From: JAYWIG01 sp043789035
GTDB taxonomy: Bacteria; Pseudomonadota; Gammaproteobacteria; Burkholderiales; Burkholderiaceae_E
Reading direction: 5' to 3'
Length of the DNA stretch: 64,000 nucleotides
Assembly: GCA_043789035.1 (NCBI GenBank)
Contig: JAYWIG010000361.1
Location: forward strand, 13,621-77,620
A model generated the notes under the pieces. It was not told the origin of the DNA and did not search any database. It saw only the letters and a program-made list of their open reading frames with translations. Positions 55,560 through 63,637 of this stretch are shown here, in pieces (the first letter of the stretch is position 1; the number at the start of each line of letters is the position of its first letter). The translations under genes were made by a program, and so were the position numbers.

Positions 55560-56366
55560 ATGTCTAGTGCCCCAAAAATAATTCTCGACGCATCTCTGGT
55601 GCTCCTTAAGCCCCTCATCCGGCTTATGCTTAAGCACGGTATTACCTATACGACATTTACAGCAGCGTTAAAAAAATGCTTCGTAGAAGCTGCTATCAAC
55701 GACCTTACGGAAAAGCAAAAAGCGACCACCGATAGCGCTATAAGCTTGCTATCGGGCATACATCGACGTGATATTCGAAACCTAACGCGGCTGGCCGATT
55801 CCGCACCGACCTCTTTACGAAAACCTATCAGCGCTAGCGCCCAACTAGTTGCCAAATGGATGAGCCACGCTGACTTTCTCGACACTCAAGATCGCCCATT
55901 AACTTTGCAAAGAAGCGGCAGCATCATCAGTTTTGACGGCCTGGCAGCGAGTATAAGTACTGACGTTCGACCACGAGCATTGTTAGATGATTTACTACGT
56001 CTAGGGTTAGTGCAGGAAACTGACGATTGCGTATCGCTGATTGTTCAAGGCTTTACTCCCAAAACGGGTTTCAAAGAATTAGGCGAACAATTTCAAAACA
56101 ATCTACACGACCACATCGCTGCAGCCTGCGCAAACTTACACGACGATAGGAGCTTCCTCGAACAAGCCATCTATGTCGATGAGCTATCAGAAGAATCTGC
56201 GCAACAGCTACACAAAACCGCCGCTATCGCTTGGCGACAAGCATTTAAGTCAGTGATGCGAGACGCCCAGTTGAAATTTGATTTCGACCAAAGTAATACA
56301 AAAAAATCAAAGCGAAAATTCCGAGTTCGCTTTGGCTCGTACTTTTACTCTAGCGATAAAGACTAA
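55560..56366 (+). CDS. DUF6502 family protein
   Basis: A 268-residue cytoplasmic protein that resembles DUF6502 proteins of proteobacteria: an N-terminal helix pair LLKPLIRLMLKHGITYTTFTAALKKCFVEAA, then LLSGIHRRDIRNLTR, and ISTDVRPRALLDDLLRLGLV. The helical start suggests a winged-helix-like DNA-binding part, but no function is established. The C-terminus is Lys/Arg-rich. It overlaps no gene; a small lipoprotein gene begins 4 bp downstream. Divergent from the beta-propeller gene, with a TAATATT-rich 95-bp gap between them. Confidence 0.72.
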   Translation: MSSAPKIILDASLVLLKPLIRLMLKHGITYTTFTAALKKCFVEAAINDLTEKQKATTDSAISLLSGIHRRDIRNLTRLADSAPTSLRKPISASAQLVAKWMSHADFLDTQDRPLTLQRSGSIISFDGLAASISTDVRPRALLDDLLRLGLVQETDDCVSLIVQGFTPKTGFKELGEQFQNNLHDHIAAACANLHDDRSFLEQAIYVDELSEESAQQLHKTAAIAWRQAFKSVMRDAQLKFDFDQSNTKKSKRKFRVRFGSYFYSSDKD

Positions 56367-56370
56367 ACAA

Positions 56371-56841
56371 ATGGCGCATTTCATCTATAAATTGGCATCC
56401 GCTTTAACTACAGTTTTTGCAGTGTTCACCTTAGCTGCCTGTGGCCCAGGCACTGGTGGAACTGGGACAGGGCCTATTTCGAATGCACCATCGACCAACA
56501 GTAGCGCTGGGCAAGTTGCATTATCAACACCAATCGACAATAGCGCGGCGACAGGCTTGTGGATTTCAGTCGATTCGAAGACTAGTGTATTGCTCGCGGC
56601 TGACAAAATTACCGTCGTCAGTAACTGTATTCAATTTACCTTCGCTGGCGCGTGGGCGATGGACGCCAGTCTAAATATTTTTAGACAAAACGACGTAAAT
56701 TCTCTCCTCATCACCTTTACCAATCAGCAGTTAAGCTTTGCAATTAGAAACGCTGTCGGCGAAATTTTTGCTGCAGGCACTGGTCTCAATAAAGCCCCCT
56801 CAGAAGCGGTAGATTCCTTCAATCAGTGCTCAAATGTATAG
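56371..56841 (+). CDS. Small lipoprotein of unknown function
   Basis: A 156-residue protein with a lipobox TLAAC (Cys about 25) and a Gly/Ser/Thr-rich linker (GPGTGGTGTGP). The rest has a compact beta-rich look (GLWISVDSKTSVLLAADKI and FAGAWAMDASLNIF), with two Cys (near SNCIQF and NQCSN) that could pair. It begins 4 bp after the DUF6502 stop, so the two are likely co-expressed. No family recognised. Confidence 0.6.
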   Translation: MAHFIYKLASALTTVFAVFTLAACGPGTGGTGTGPISNAPSTNSSAGQVALSTPIDNSAATGLWISVDSKTSVLLAADKITVVSNCIQFTFAGAWAMDASLNIFRQNDVNSLLITFTNQQLSFAIRNAVGEIFAAGTGLNKAPSEAVDSFNQCSNV

Positions 56842-57150
56842 CTATCTTGTCAATTTACCAGCTCTGATTAAAGAGCAACTGTTCGCACCAAAGAATACGA
56901 AGCACACCTTTGTCCTCTAGTCTGAAGAGAGCTTTTCAGCGTCACGAGCGATTCGAGAAGACGAACAAGCGGCGAAGTCTCTTCTCCACAGGCGGAACAA
57001 GCCTATGCAGCGGCCTTGCAATAGGTTCTGATTGGGACATTCGTTGCTGTGATGCTCGTTGTCCGGCCTCATGGGATCATTAGCGAGAAGGTCTCGGTTT
57101 CGAATTAAGTTTGCAGATAAGATAATTATTTACTCTCGATTGGAATAAAA
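56842..57150 (+). other. Gene-free stretch with a possible ABC-permease C-terminal remnant
   Basis: 309 bp without an intact gene. In one plus frame, ending at a TAA at 57106-57108, the sequence reads YAAALQ, a TAG, then VLIGTFVAVMLVVRPHGII. The last part resembles the end of branched-chain amino-acid ABC permeases (LivH/LivM, '...LVLLVRPxGL'). The segment is short and interrupted, so this is only a possible trace of a decayed gene. The left 150 bp show nothing recognisable. Confidence 0.3.
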
Positions 57151-57459
57151 ATGATCCATGTTCTTGCGGTGATTACCACCAAGCCAAATCAACGTGCTGT
57201 GGTATTGGCATTGTTTAATGCCAATGTTCCAACGGTTCATGCAGAAGCTGGTTGTATAGAGTATGGCGCAGCGATTGATTCGGCCAACCCTTTGCCTTTT
57301 CAATCGGCTTATGGACCGGATACATTTGTGGTAGTTGAGAAATGGGAAAGCATGGAGGCCTTGAAGGCGCACGCGGCGGCACCGCATATGGTGGCTTATG
57401 GCGCGAAAACAAAAGAGCTTCTCGCCAATCGAGTGATTCATATCTTGTCGCCTGCTTAG
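57151..57459 (+). CDS. ABM-domain (YgiN-like) quinol monooxygenase-type protein
   Basis: A 102-residue single ferredoxin-like domain: IHVLAVITTKPNQRAVVLALF, EAGCIEYGA and FVVVEKWESMEALKAHAAAPHM are typical of antibiotic-biosynthesis monooxygenase (ABM) proteins. They act as dimers, without cofactor, on quinols or related aromatics. Length is normal. No partner gene is adjacent; a palindromic element starts 17 bp after its stop. Confidence 0.83.
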   Translation: MIHVLAVITTKPNQRAVVLALFNANVPTVHAEAGCIEYGAAIDSANPLPFQSAYGPDTFVVVEKWESMEALKAHAAAPHMVAYGAKTKELLANRVIHILSPA

Positions 57460-57475
57460 AGTCTTTTTGTAAGTC

Positions 57476-57665
57476 CGTGGGCAGGCTACTAGCTAGTCGA
57501 CACGCATTGACTTGGGCCTCGGCCTTAACCGCATGTTCTGGCTTTGGCTGCGGAACTCGGCCATTGGCCTCAAACAGCCGCAGCCAATCGGCAAAGCCGA
57601 GCGCCAGAACAAGCTGAGCCTCCGCACGTCAACGCTATCGTCGCCCAACTAGTAGCCTACCCACG
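57476..57665. repeat. Long palindromic element, copy 1 (190 bp)
   Basis: The ends are inverted repeats: CGTGGGCAGGCTACTAG at 57476-57492 pairs with CTAGTAGCCTACCCACG at 57649-57665 with one mismatch. Inside, further arms pair around a core containing GGCTGCGG (57546-57553) and CCGCAGCC (57578-57585). The same sequence, diverged, recurs in opposite orientation at 59295-59496. No coding capacity and no clear target duplication. It lies between the ABM gene and the Bug pseudogene. Confidence 0.8.
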
Positions 57666-57707
57666 CATTTTGCAACGATCAATACTATTCATCTCCAAAA
57701 GACCAAC

Positions 57708-58541
57708 ATGCTATTTACTAAATTCTTGGTACCTTCGGTTCTCGCCTTAGTCGGTATATCCAGCGCTAACGCCCAAACCGATTGGCCGACTAAAACCATC
57801 ACAATTGTTGTGCCCTATGCGCCCGGTGGTTTCTCGGATACACGCTTTAGATTACTAGCTAGAAAACTTTCAGAAAAACTTAGGCAACCGGTGATTCTTG
57901 ATAACAAAGCGGGCGCTGGCGGTGTGCTGGGTACGGCAATCGTAGCGAAGGCTGCGCCTGACGGTTACACGATTGGCGAAGGGAGTTTTGCGCCACTGGC
58001 GATCAATCCGGAGCTGATGAAGAAGGTGCCATACAACGTTGCCACAGATTTGGTACCTGTCATCCTGATCGAGAATAGCCCCTTGATTTTAAGTGTCGCA
58101 AAGAGTCTCCCAGTTAAAAATTTGGCGGAACTGATTGCTCTCGCAAAGAAAGAACCCAACAAACTCACGTAAGGGTCTTCAGGATTAGGCGGTGCCCATC
58201 ATCTGTCAGATGAAATGCTTAGATCAGCGGCGCAGATCGACATCATTCATGTGCCATATAAAGGCGGCGCGCCGGCAGCCACTGATTTAATGGCGGGCCA
58301 CTTATCGATGATGTTTGAGTTAGGCTATGCAGCATTACCATCAATCAAAGCGGGCTCCGTAAAACCAATCGCAGTGACATCGGCCAAACGCCTGAGCGCA
58401 CTTCCAGACGTACCCAAAGCAATCACCGAAGTAGCCAGCCAAGCCGAAGGTGGCACGCCGGAAGCCTTTCGAAAGTTTATTAAATCTGAGAGGACGAAAT
58501 GGGCGGCGGTAATCAACACCGCAAACATCGCAAAGGAGTAA
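57708..58541 (+). pseudogene. Bug/TctC-type tripartite tricarboxylate transporter receptor, broken
   Basis: The N-terminal two thirds of a periplasmic Bug receptor are clear: signal peptide ending NANA/NAQ, then WPTKTITIVVPYAPGG, DNKAGAGGVLGT, AAPDGYT and KLT. A TAA at 58170-58172 replaces the Tyr normally found before GSSGLGGAHH, and the same frame continues through HVPYKGGAPAATDLMAGH and LSALPDVP. Then about 60-70 residues are missing, and the text jumps to the family's end (GGTPEAFRKFIKSERTKWA...). So there is one nonsense mutation and one internal deletion. It ends flush against the antitoxin stop. Confidence 0.85.
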
Positions 58542-58790
58542 CTAAACGTTCTCGTCCCCTTCACGAGGAACCACACCGCCATCACGTTTGAGAATACCTT
58601 TAAACGCGTCCATATCTGCCCGCGATTTCCGCTCTTCAAAATACGTCGCTGTGCGAAGCACCGCGAGCTTTTCCGCAACGGCAGTCGCAACGAACTGGTT
58701 CATGCTAATACCTTCACTTTGAGCCAGTTTTTCAGCGGCAGCTTTAATAGACTTAGGTAAACGTAGCGGATAGGTAGCGGTATCACTCAT
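58542..58790 (-). CDS. Ribbon-helix-helix antitoxin
   Basis: An 82-residue protein with the RHH pattern: strand TATYPLRLPKSI, helices AAAEKLAQSEG and SMNQFVATAVAEKLAVLR, then an acidic/basic C-terminal tail that would wrap the toxin. It follows the PIN-toxin gene by 11 bp in the same direction, so the pair has the less common toxin-first order. Confidence 0.78.
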   Translation of the reverse strand: MSDTATYPLRLPKSIKAAAEKLAQSEGISMNQFVATAVAEKLAVLRTATYFEERKSRADMDAFKGILKRDGGVVPREGDENV

Positions 58791-58801
58791 TATTTTCTCC
58801 T

Positions 58802-59224
58802 TTAATCCCTGAGCCGAGCCAAGGCGTCGCGGGGTAATAATATTTCAACGCCGAACTTAGAAGCCGCATGACCAAAGTCACGTCGATTAAACGTAACAAT
58901 GGCTTCTGCTCTTCCATTCACTGCTGCTTCGAGAACCATTTCATCACCTGGGTCACGAAGCTGAGGACGCCAGAGGAAATGCGTTTCGATCGGCATAACA
59001 ATTGCAGCTAAGCCATCTAAAAACTGCTCAATCTGAACAGAAATAAGCCCCGAAGCAAGTTGATGCTCAGCCCTTAAACAAGTCGCCTCATACTCAACCA
59101 TAAGACCAACATTCGCACAAATACGAATCTGTCCGTCAAGCGCTGCCAGCAACAACGCGGCGGAAGCCCCCTTCGGGCTGCGCATTCCGGCCACAACAAC
59201 GTCCGTATCGAAAACCACAATCAT
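58802..59224 (-). CDS. PIN-domain toxin (TIGR00305-type)
   Basis: A 140-residue PIN-domain nuclease. Conserved acids: D6 (VVFDTD), E44, D94 (DPGDEMVLEAA) and D116 (TFNRRDFG). This matches the 'putative toxin-antitoxin system toxin component, PIN family'. It is expected to cleave RNA. The frame runs open far upstream through the palindromic element, but the ATG at 59224 (MIVVFDTDV) is the canonical start; the upstream part is not coding. Confidence 0.82.
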   Translation of the reverse strand: MIVVFDTDVVVAGMRSPKGASAALLLAALDGQIRICANVGLMVEYEATCLRAEHQLASGLISVQIEQFLDGLAAIVMPIETHFLWRPQLRDPGDEMVLEAAVNGRAEAIVTFNRRDFGHAASKFGVEILLPRDALARLRD

Positions 59225-59230
59225 GCAAAA

Positions 59231-59255
59231 TGATATCACATCATTGGGGATATCA
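59231..59255 (-). promoter_or_regulatory. Operator-like inverted repeat upstream of the PIN-toxin gene
   Basis: TGATATC at 59231-59237 and GATATCA at 59249-59255 form a 7-bp inverted repeat with an 11-bp spacer, just upstream of the toxin ATG. A TATGAT overlaps the distal half-site on the minus strand and could be the -10. This is a plausible autoregulatory site of the RHH antitoxin. Confidence 0.5.
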
Positions 59256-59294
59256 TAACCACCGCGTATAAAACTCAGGCAAACCACAAATCTG

Positions 59295-59496
59295 AGCCCG
59301 GCGCGGGTAGGCTGCCAGCGTGTGGCATCGTGCATGGGTGTGCCGAGGCTCAGTGTTTTGGAGCGACCGGCAAAGCCGGTTGGCTGCGGCTGTCTGAGCG
59401 AAGCGAGTTCCGCAGCCAAGCCCCAAAACACGATTAAAGCCGAGGCCCAAACCCATGAGGCGATGCCACACACTGGCAGCCTACCCACGCCGGGCT
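59295..59496. repeat. Long palindromic element, copy 2 (202 bp)
   Basis: The first 36 bp (59295-59330) and the last 36 bp (59461-59496) are inverted repeats with only two mismatches, starting AGCCCGGCG and ending CGCCGGGCT. Further inside, GTGTTTTGG and CCAAAACAC pair, and GGCTGCGG/CCGCAGCC flank a short loop. Compared with copy 1 the element is in reverse orientation: its minus strand shares TTGGGCCTCGG and GGCTGCGGAACTCG with the plus strand of 57476-57665. It lies between the PIN-toxin promoter and the rpsA terminator. Confidence 0.85.
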
Positions 59497-59504
59497 ATTA
59501 AGAA

Positions 59505-59536
59505 GAAAAAAAAAGCCCCCGTTTCCGGAGGCTCTT
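59505..59536 (-). terminator. Rho-independent terminator of rpsA
   Basis: On the minus strand AGCCTCCG-GAAA-CGGGGGCT forms an 8-bp stem with a GAAA tetraloop, followed by nine T residues, 25 bp after the rpsA stop. Confidence 0.88.
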
Positions 59537-59560
59537 TATTAGCAGCGAAGATAAAGCCGA

Positions 59561-61246
59561 TTAAGCCTTATCACCACCTTGATCCAACTTAGCACGCAAA
59601 AGCGCACCCAAGCTAGTTGTACCAGTCGATGCTGAACTCTCAGCAGCCATACGGTTCATCACTTCAGCCGTATCTTGGTTATCTTTAGCTTTCACCGACA
59701 AGCTGATCGAGCGGCTCTTACGATCCACATTGATCACCATGGCTTCAACTTCGTCGCCCTCTTTTAAGAGGTTACGAGCATCTTCAACACGGTCGCGTGA
59801 CAACTCAGAAGCACGCAGGTAACCTTCAACGTCGTCGCCAAGGTCAATCACAGCACCCTTTGCGTCAACAGTTTTTACTTTACCTTTAACCAAAGCGCCC
59901 TTTTCGTGGCCGGTTGCATAGTTACCGAATGGATCACCTTCCATTTGCTTGATGCCTAACGAGATGCGCTCGCGCTCAGTGTCGATTGCCAACACAATGG
60001 CTTCAACTTCATCGCCCTTCTTGAAATCGCGAACAGCTTCTTCGCCAGTCTTGCTCCAAGATAGATCTGACAAATGAACGAGACCATCAATGCCGCCATC
60101 CAAGCCAATGAACACACCGAAATCGGTAATCGATTTGATTGCGCCCTTAACTTTGTCGCCCTTGCGATGGCCGTCTGAGAACTCTTCCCATGGGTTTGCA
60201 CGGCATTGCTTCATACCGAGTGAAATACGACGGCGCTCTTCGTCGATCTCAAGAACCATAACTTCTGTTTCGTCGCCCAAGTTCACGAGTTTGCCCGGGT
60301 TAACGTTTTTGTTAGTCCAGTCCATCTCTGAAACGTGTACCAAGCCTTCGATGCCTGGCTCGATTTCAACGAATGCACCGTAGTCGGTGATGTTGGTAAT
60401 CTTGCCGAACATACGTGTGCTGGTTGGGTAGCGGCGAGCAATGCCCACCCATGGGTCATCGCCCAATTGCTTAACGCCCAATGAAACACGGTTCTTGTCT
60501 TGGTCGAACTTCAATACTTTGGCCGTAATTTCCTGACCAACAGATAACACCTCTGATGGGTGACGTACACGACGCCAAGCCATATCGGTGATGTGCAACA
60601 GGCCGTCAATACCGCCCAAGTCGATAAACGCGCCGTAGTCGGTAATGTTCTTTACCAAACCTTTAACCGTTGAGCCTTCTGAGAGGTTCTCCAACAGCTT
60701 CTGACGCTCTTCGCCCTGGCTCAATTCAACCACTGCGCGGCGTGACAACACAACGTTGTTACGCTTACGGTCGAGCTTGATCACACGGAACTCCATCGTC
60801 TTACCTTCGTAAGGCGATGTGTCTTTAATAGGACGTACATCAATGAGTGAACCAGGCAAGAAAGCGCGAATGCCGTTCGTAAGAACAGTCAAACCACCCT
60901 TCACTTTACCGTTCACGGTACCGCTCACGAGTTCGCCTGATTCCAAGGCCTTCTCAAGTGATAGCCATGCAGCCAAACGCTTAGCGCGGTCGCGTGACAA
61001 ACGGGTTTCACCGAAGCCGTCTTCGATGGATTCGATCGCAACAGAGATGAAATCTCCGGGCTGAGCATCGAGCTCGCCGCGATCGTTATGGAATTCTTCT
61101 ACGGGAATATATGACTCTGACTTAAGGCCAGCATTTACCACCACAAAGTTGTGGTCGATACGCAGCACTTCTGCAGTAATCACTTCGCCATGGCGCATTT
61201 CTTGGCGCTTGAGCGACTCTTCGAACATCTCGGCAAATGATTCCAT
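59561..61246 (-). CDS. rpsA: 30S ribosomal protein S1
   Basis: A 561-residue protein with six S1 (OB-fold) RNA-binding repeats; repeated [25 protein letters not shown] lines are visible. It brings mRNA to the 30S subunit. [15 protein letters not shown] is the conventional N-terminus, so the ATG at 61246 is used instead of a TTG nine codons earlier. The 238 bp between it and the cmk stop (61485) contain the leader; rpsA is known to be autoregulated in enterics through leader structure, but no specific fold is claimed here. Confidence 0.96.
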   Translation of the reverse strand: MESFAEMFEESLKRQEMRHGEVITAEVLRIDHNFVVVNAGLKSESYIPVEEFHNDRGELDAQPGDFISVAIESIEDGFGETRLSRDRAKRLAAWLSLEKALESGELVSGTVNGKVKGGLTVLTNGIRAFLPGSLIDVRPIKDTSPYEGKTMEFRVIKLDRKRNNVVLSRRAVVELSQGEERQKLLENLSEGSTVKGLVKNITDYGAFIDLGGIDGLLHITDMAWRRVRHPSEVLSVGQEITAKVLKFDQDKNRVSLGVKQLGDDPWVGIARRYPTSTRMFGKITNITDYGAFVEIEPGIEGLVHVSEMDWTNKNVNPGKLVNLGDETEVMVLEIDEERRRISLGMKQCRANPWEEFSDGHRKGDKVKGAIKSITDFGVFIGLDGGIDGLVHLSDLSWSKTGEEAVRDFKKGDEVEAIVLAIDTERERISLGIKQMEGDPFGNYATGHEKGALVKGKVKTVDAKGAVIDLGDDVEGYLRASELSRDRVEDARNLLKEGDEVEAMVINVDRKSRSISLSVKAKDNQDTAEVMNRMAAESSASTGTTSLGALLRAKLDQGGDKA

Positions 61247-61484
61247 GCCGCCGGCTTCTACTACTATATTCAAACTAGATCCTAGGTTGTTGAGGTGACC
61301 GCATCAAAAGCTCAATGAGCTTATTACTTGTTGCCAACTCGGTCTCGCCCCCCAAGCTCTCAACCATTGCTGTTTCCAACAATATTTGGGCCCAAAAGAC
61401 GGTGTTAATTAACGTTCAAGCTTGTTGCCAGAGAATTGCTCTGCGGGCTTCAAACCAAAACACGGTACATATAAAAAAACGTCA

Positions 61485-62183
61485 TCAATCTTGCAAATCA
61501 GACTGGAGTAAACTCCACTTCTTCAACACCCAATCTATCGCCTGAGCAACATCCATTTCAGAAGTATCAAGCAGTACGGCATCCGGGGCAGGCTTCAATG
61601 GCGCTATCGAGCGTTGCATATCTTGCGCGTCTCGTTTTGCCAAGTCTTCCAGCAAGCCCTCTATTTTGACTGAAATTCCCTTATCAATCAACTGTTTAAG
61701 GCGACGTTCTGCTCTTACACGGGGATCTGCGGTCAAAAACACCTTCAATGGGGCGTCGGTGAACACGACTGTACCCATATCCCGACCGTCAGCCACCAGA
61801 CCCGGGGCTTTTCGAAAATCATGCTGTAGCGCCAATAAACCAGAGCGCACACCCGGCCACGCGGAGACTTTCGAAGCCATCATACCGATCCTTTCTTGGC
61901 GGATTTCTTCGCTGACAAGCTCTCCGTTTAGCCAAGATCCAAGGCGATCAAATCTAGCATCTAAAGTTTCGGCTAGCTCGGCAGCTTCTAAGCGCAACTC
62001 CTCCGAGGCGTTTTCTGAAACATCATCTAAACGGTAGCCCTTTTGCCATAAGCTCAAAGCGGTTAATCGATACAAAGCACCCGAGTCGAGGAAACGCCAG
62101 GCCAAACTTTGCGAAACCCCAAGTGCAACGCTGCCTTTACCTGAAGCGGTGGGTCCATCTATCGTAATTACCGGGGCTAGCAT
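61485..62183 (-). CDS. cmk: Cytidylate kinase
   Basis: A 232-residue (d)CMP kinase. ITIDGPTASGKGSVA (7-21) is the P-loop; LDSGALYRLTAL and VADGRDMGTVVFTDAPLKVFLTADPRVRAERR are signature parts. It lies 3 bp after aroA and upstream of rpsA, the conserved aroA-cmk-rpsA order. Confidence 0.95.
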   Translation of the reverse strand: MLAPVITIDGPTASGKGSVALGVSQSLAWRFLDSGALYRLTALSLWQKGYRLDDVSENASEELRLEAAELAETLDARFDRLGSWLNGELVSEEIRQERIGMMASKVSAWPGVRSGLLALQHDFRKAPGLVADGRDMGTVVFTDAPLKVFLTADPRVRAERRLKQLIDKGISVKIEGLLEDLAKRDAQDMQRSIAPLKPAPDAVLLDTSEMDVAQAIDWVLKKWSLLQSDLQD

Positions 62184-62186
62184 CCG

Positions 62187-63563
62187 TTAATGCTCTGCGA
62201 TACCAACACGCATGCCCGCTTTATTAGCAAGTTCGGCAAATCCAGGGAACGAGGTGGCGACGTTATCGGTATCGAGTATGGTGATGGGGCCTTGAGCACG
62301 TAGAGCGGCCACCGCAAAAGCCATCGCAATGCGATGATCTCCGTCCGATTCAACCGTGCCCGACGCAAAAACCGGGCTGGCTTGATCCATTCCAGCACTT
62401 AAGCCTTCGATAATCATGCCATCAGGGGTAGCGGTTGCTGCGATTTTCAATGCGTGTAGACCATGCTCCATCATAGCGATCCGGTCGGATTCCTTTACTC
62501 TTAGCTCCTCAGCGCCTGTCACTATGGTTTGTCCTTGAGCACATGCGGCAGCAACAAACAGAATTGGAAATTCGTCTATCGCCAAGGGAACAAGCGCATC
62601 CGGCACGTGAATACCTTTAAGCTGTGCGCTTCGCACACGAATATCCGCAACAGGTTCGCCTCCCACTTCGCGATGATTAGAAAGCGTAATATCGGCTCCC
62701 ATTAACTTTAAGATATCCAAAATACCTGTACGAGTTGGGTTTATACCCACATGGGCCAAAGTAATGTCTGAACCCGGCGCGATCGAAGCTGCAACCATAA
62801 AAAACGCCGCAGACGACACATCAGCCGGTACATCAATGGAAGTTGCCTTCAAGCGCTGCCCACCACGAATGCTAACTTTCTTGCCTGCACCTGCTTGTTC
62901 GACATCTACCTGCACGCCGAACCCTCGAAGCATGCGCTCAGTATGGTCACGCGTTGGTGCGGGCTCAGTCACGGTAGTCACGCCAGTAGCACTTAAACCA
63001 GCCAACAGGATCGCAGACTTTACCTGAGCGCTTGCCATTGGTAGGTTGTAGTCAATTGCGCTCAAGCCACCAACGCAAGGATTAATCTTGATCGGTGGAG
63101 TGCCGTCGTTTGTGTCAATGCTTGCACCCATCTTGCCCAAAGGCGTTGAAACTCTGCGCATGGGCCTTTGTGAGAGGCTACTATCACCTACTAAGGTAGA
63201 CGTAAACGGCTGCCCCGCTAAAAGCCCCATCAACAAACGCATGGCTGTTCCGGCATTGCCGCAATCAAGTGGCTTATCGCTGGCTTTTAAGCCATCTATA
63301 CCAACCCCTTTAACCCGAACTCTGCCTTTTACCGCAGCATCGCCTACACCTTCATCAAATGGGCCTTCGATCTCTACGCCTAGCTGCCGAAATACGTTTA
63401 TTGTCGAAATTGCATCGGCCCCTTCGAGGAAGCCGGACACCTCTGTCGTACCATCCGATAACGCACCAAGCATCACTGACCGATGAGAGATTGATTTATC
63501 CCCCGGTACGCGAATTACGCCCGCTAAGCGGCCAGACGCTTGTACATAGAACTGCTTAGGCAT
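62187..63563 (-). CDS. aroA: 3-Phosphoshikimate 1-carboxyvinyltransferase (EPSP synthase)
   Basis: A 458-residue enzyme of the shikimate pathway. GDKSISHRSVMLGAL (21-35) and LDCGNAGTAMRLLMGLLAGQPF are diagnostic; RVKESDRIAMM lies towards the C-terminus. The segment LDCGNAGTA, with Ala at the glycine normally found after NAGT (GNAGTA/GNAGTT types vary), may belong to class II-like enzymes with altered glyphosate sensitivity; this is uncertain. Chorismate from this pathway is the source of 4-hydroxybenzoate. Confidence 0.95.
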   Translation of the reverse strand: MPKQFYVQASGRLAGVIRVPGDKSISHRSVMLGALSDGTTEVSGFLEGADAISTINVFRQLGVEIEGPFDEGVGDAAVKGRVRVKGVGIDGLKASDKPLDCGNAGTAMRLLMGLLAGQPFTSTLVGDSSLSQRPMRRVSTPLGKMGASIDTNDGTPPIKINPCVGGLSAIDYNLPMASAQVKSAILLAGLSATGVTTVTEPAPTRDHTERMLRGFGVQVDVEQAGAGKKVSIRGGQRLKATSIDVPADVSSAAFFMVAASIAPGSDITLAHVGINPTRTGILDILKLMGADITLSNHREVGGEPVADIRVRSAQLKGIHVPDALVPLAIDEFPILFVAAACAQGQTIVTGAEELRVKESDRIAMMEHGLHALKIAATATPDGMIIEGLSAGMDQASPVFASGTVESDGDHRIAMAFAVAALRAQGPITILDTDNVATSFPGFAELANKAGMRVGIAEH

Positions 63564-63637
63564 GAAATAGATCCAATGTGTTAATTCTTTTTAAATTGCC
63601 CACAATTCTACCCACTGGTTTGCCAAGAGAACCGAAC

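Noticed and set aside
57476..57665. Palindromic element as an integron attC site
   Set aside because: Longer than attC sites and without the GTTRRRY/RYYYAAC core pair; no integrase in the window.
59225..59488. Upstream extension of the PIN-toxin frame
   Set aside because: It reads through the palindromic element; the ATG at 59224 gives the normal PIN N-terminus.
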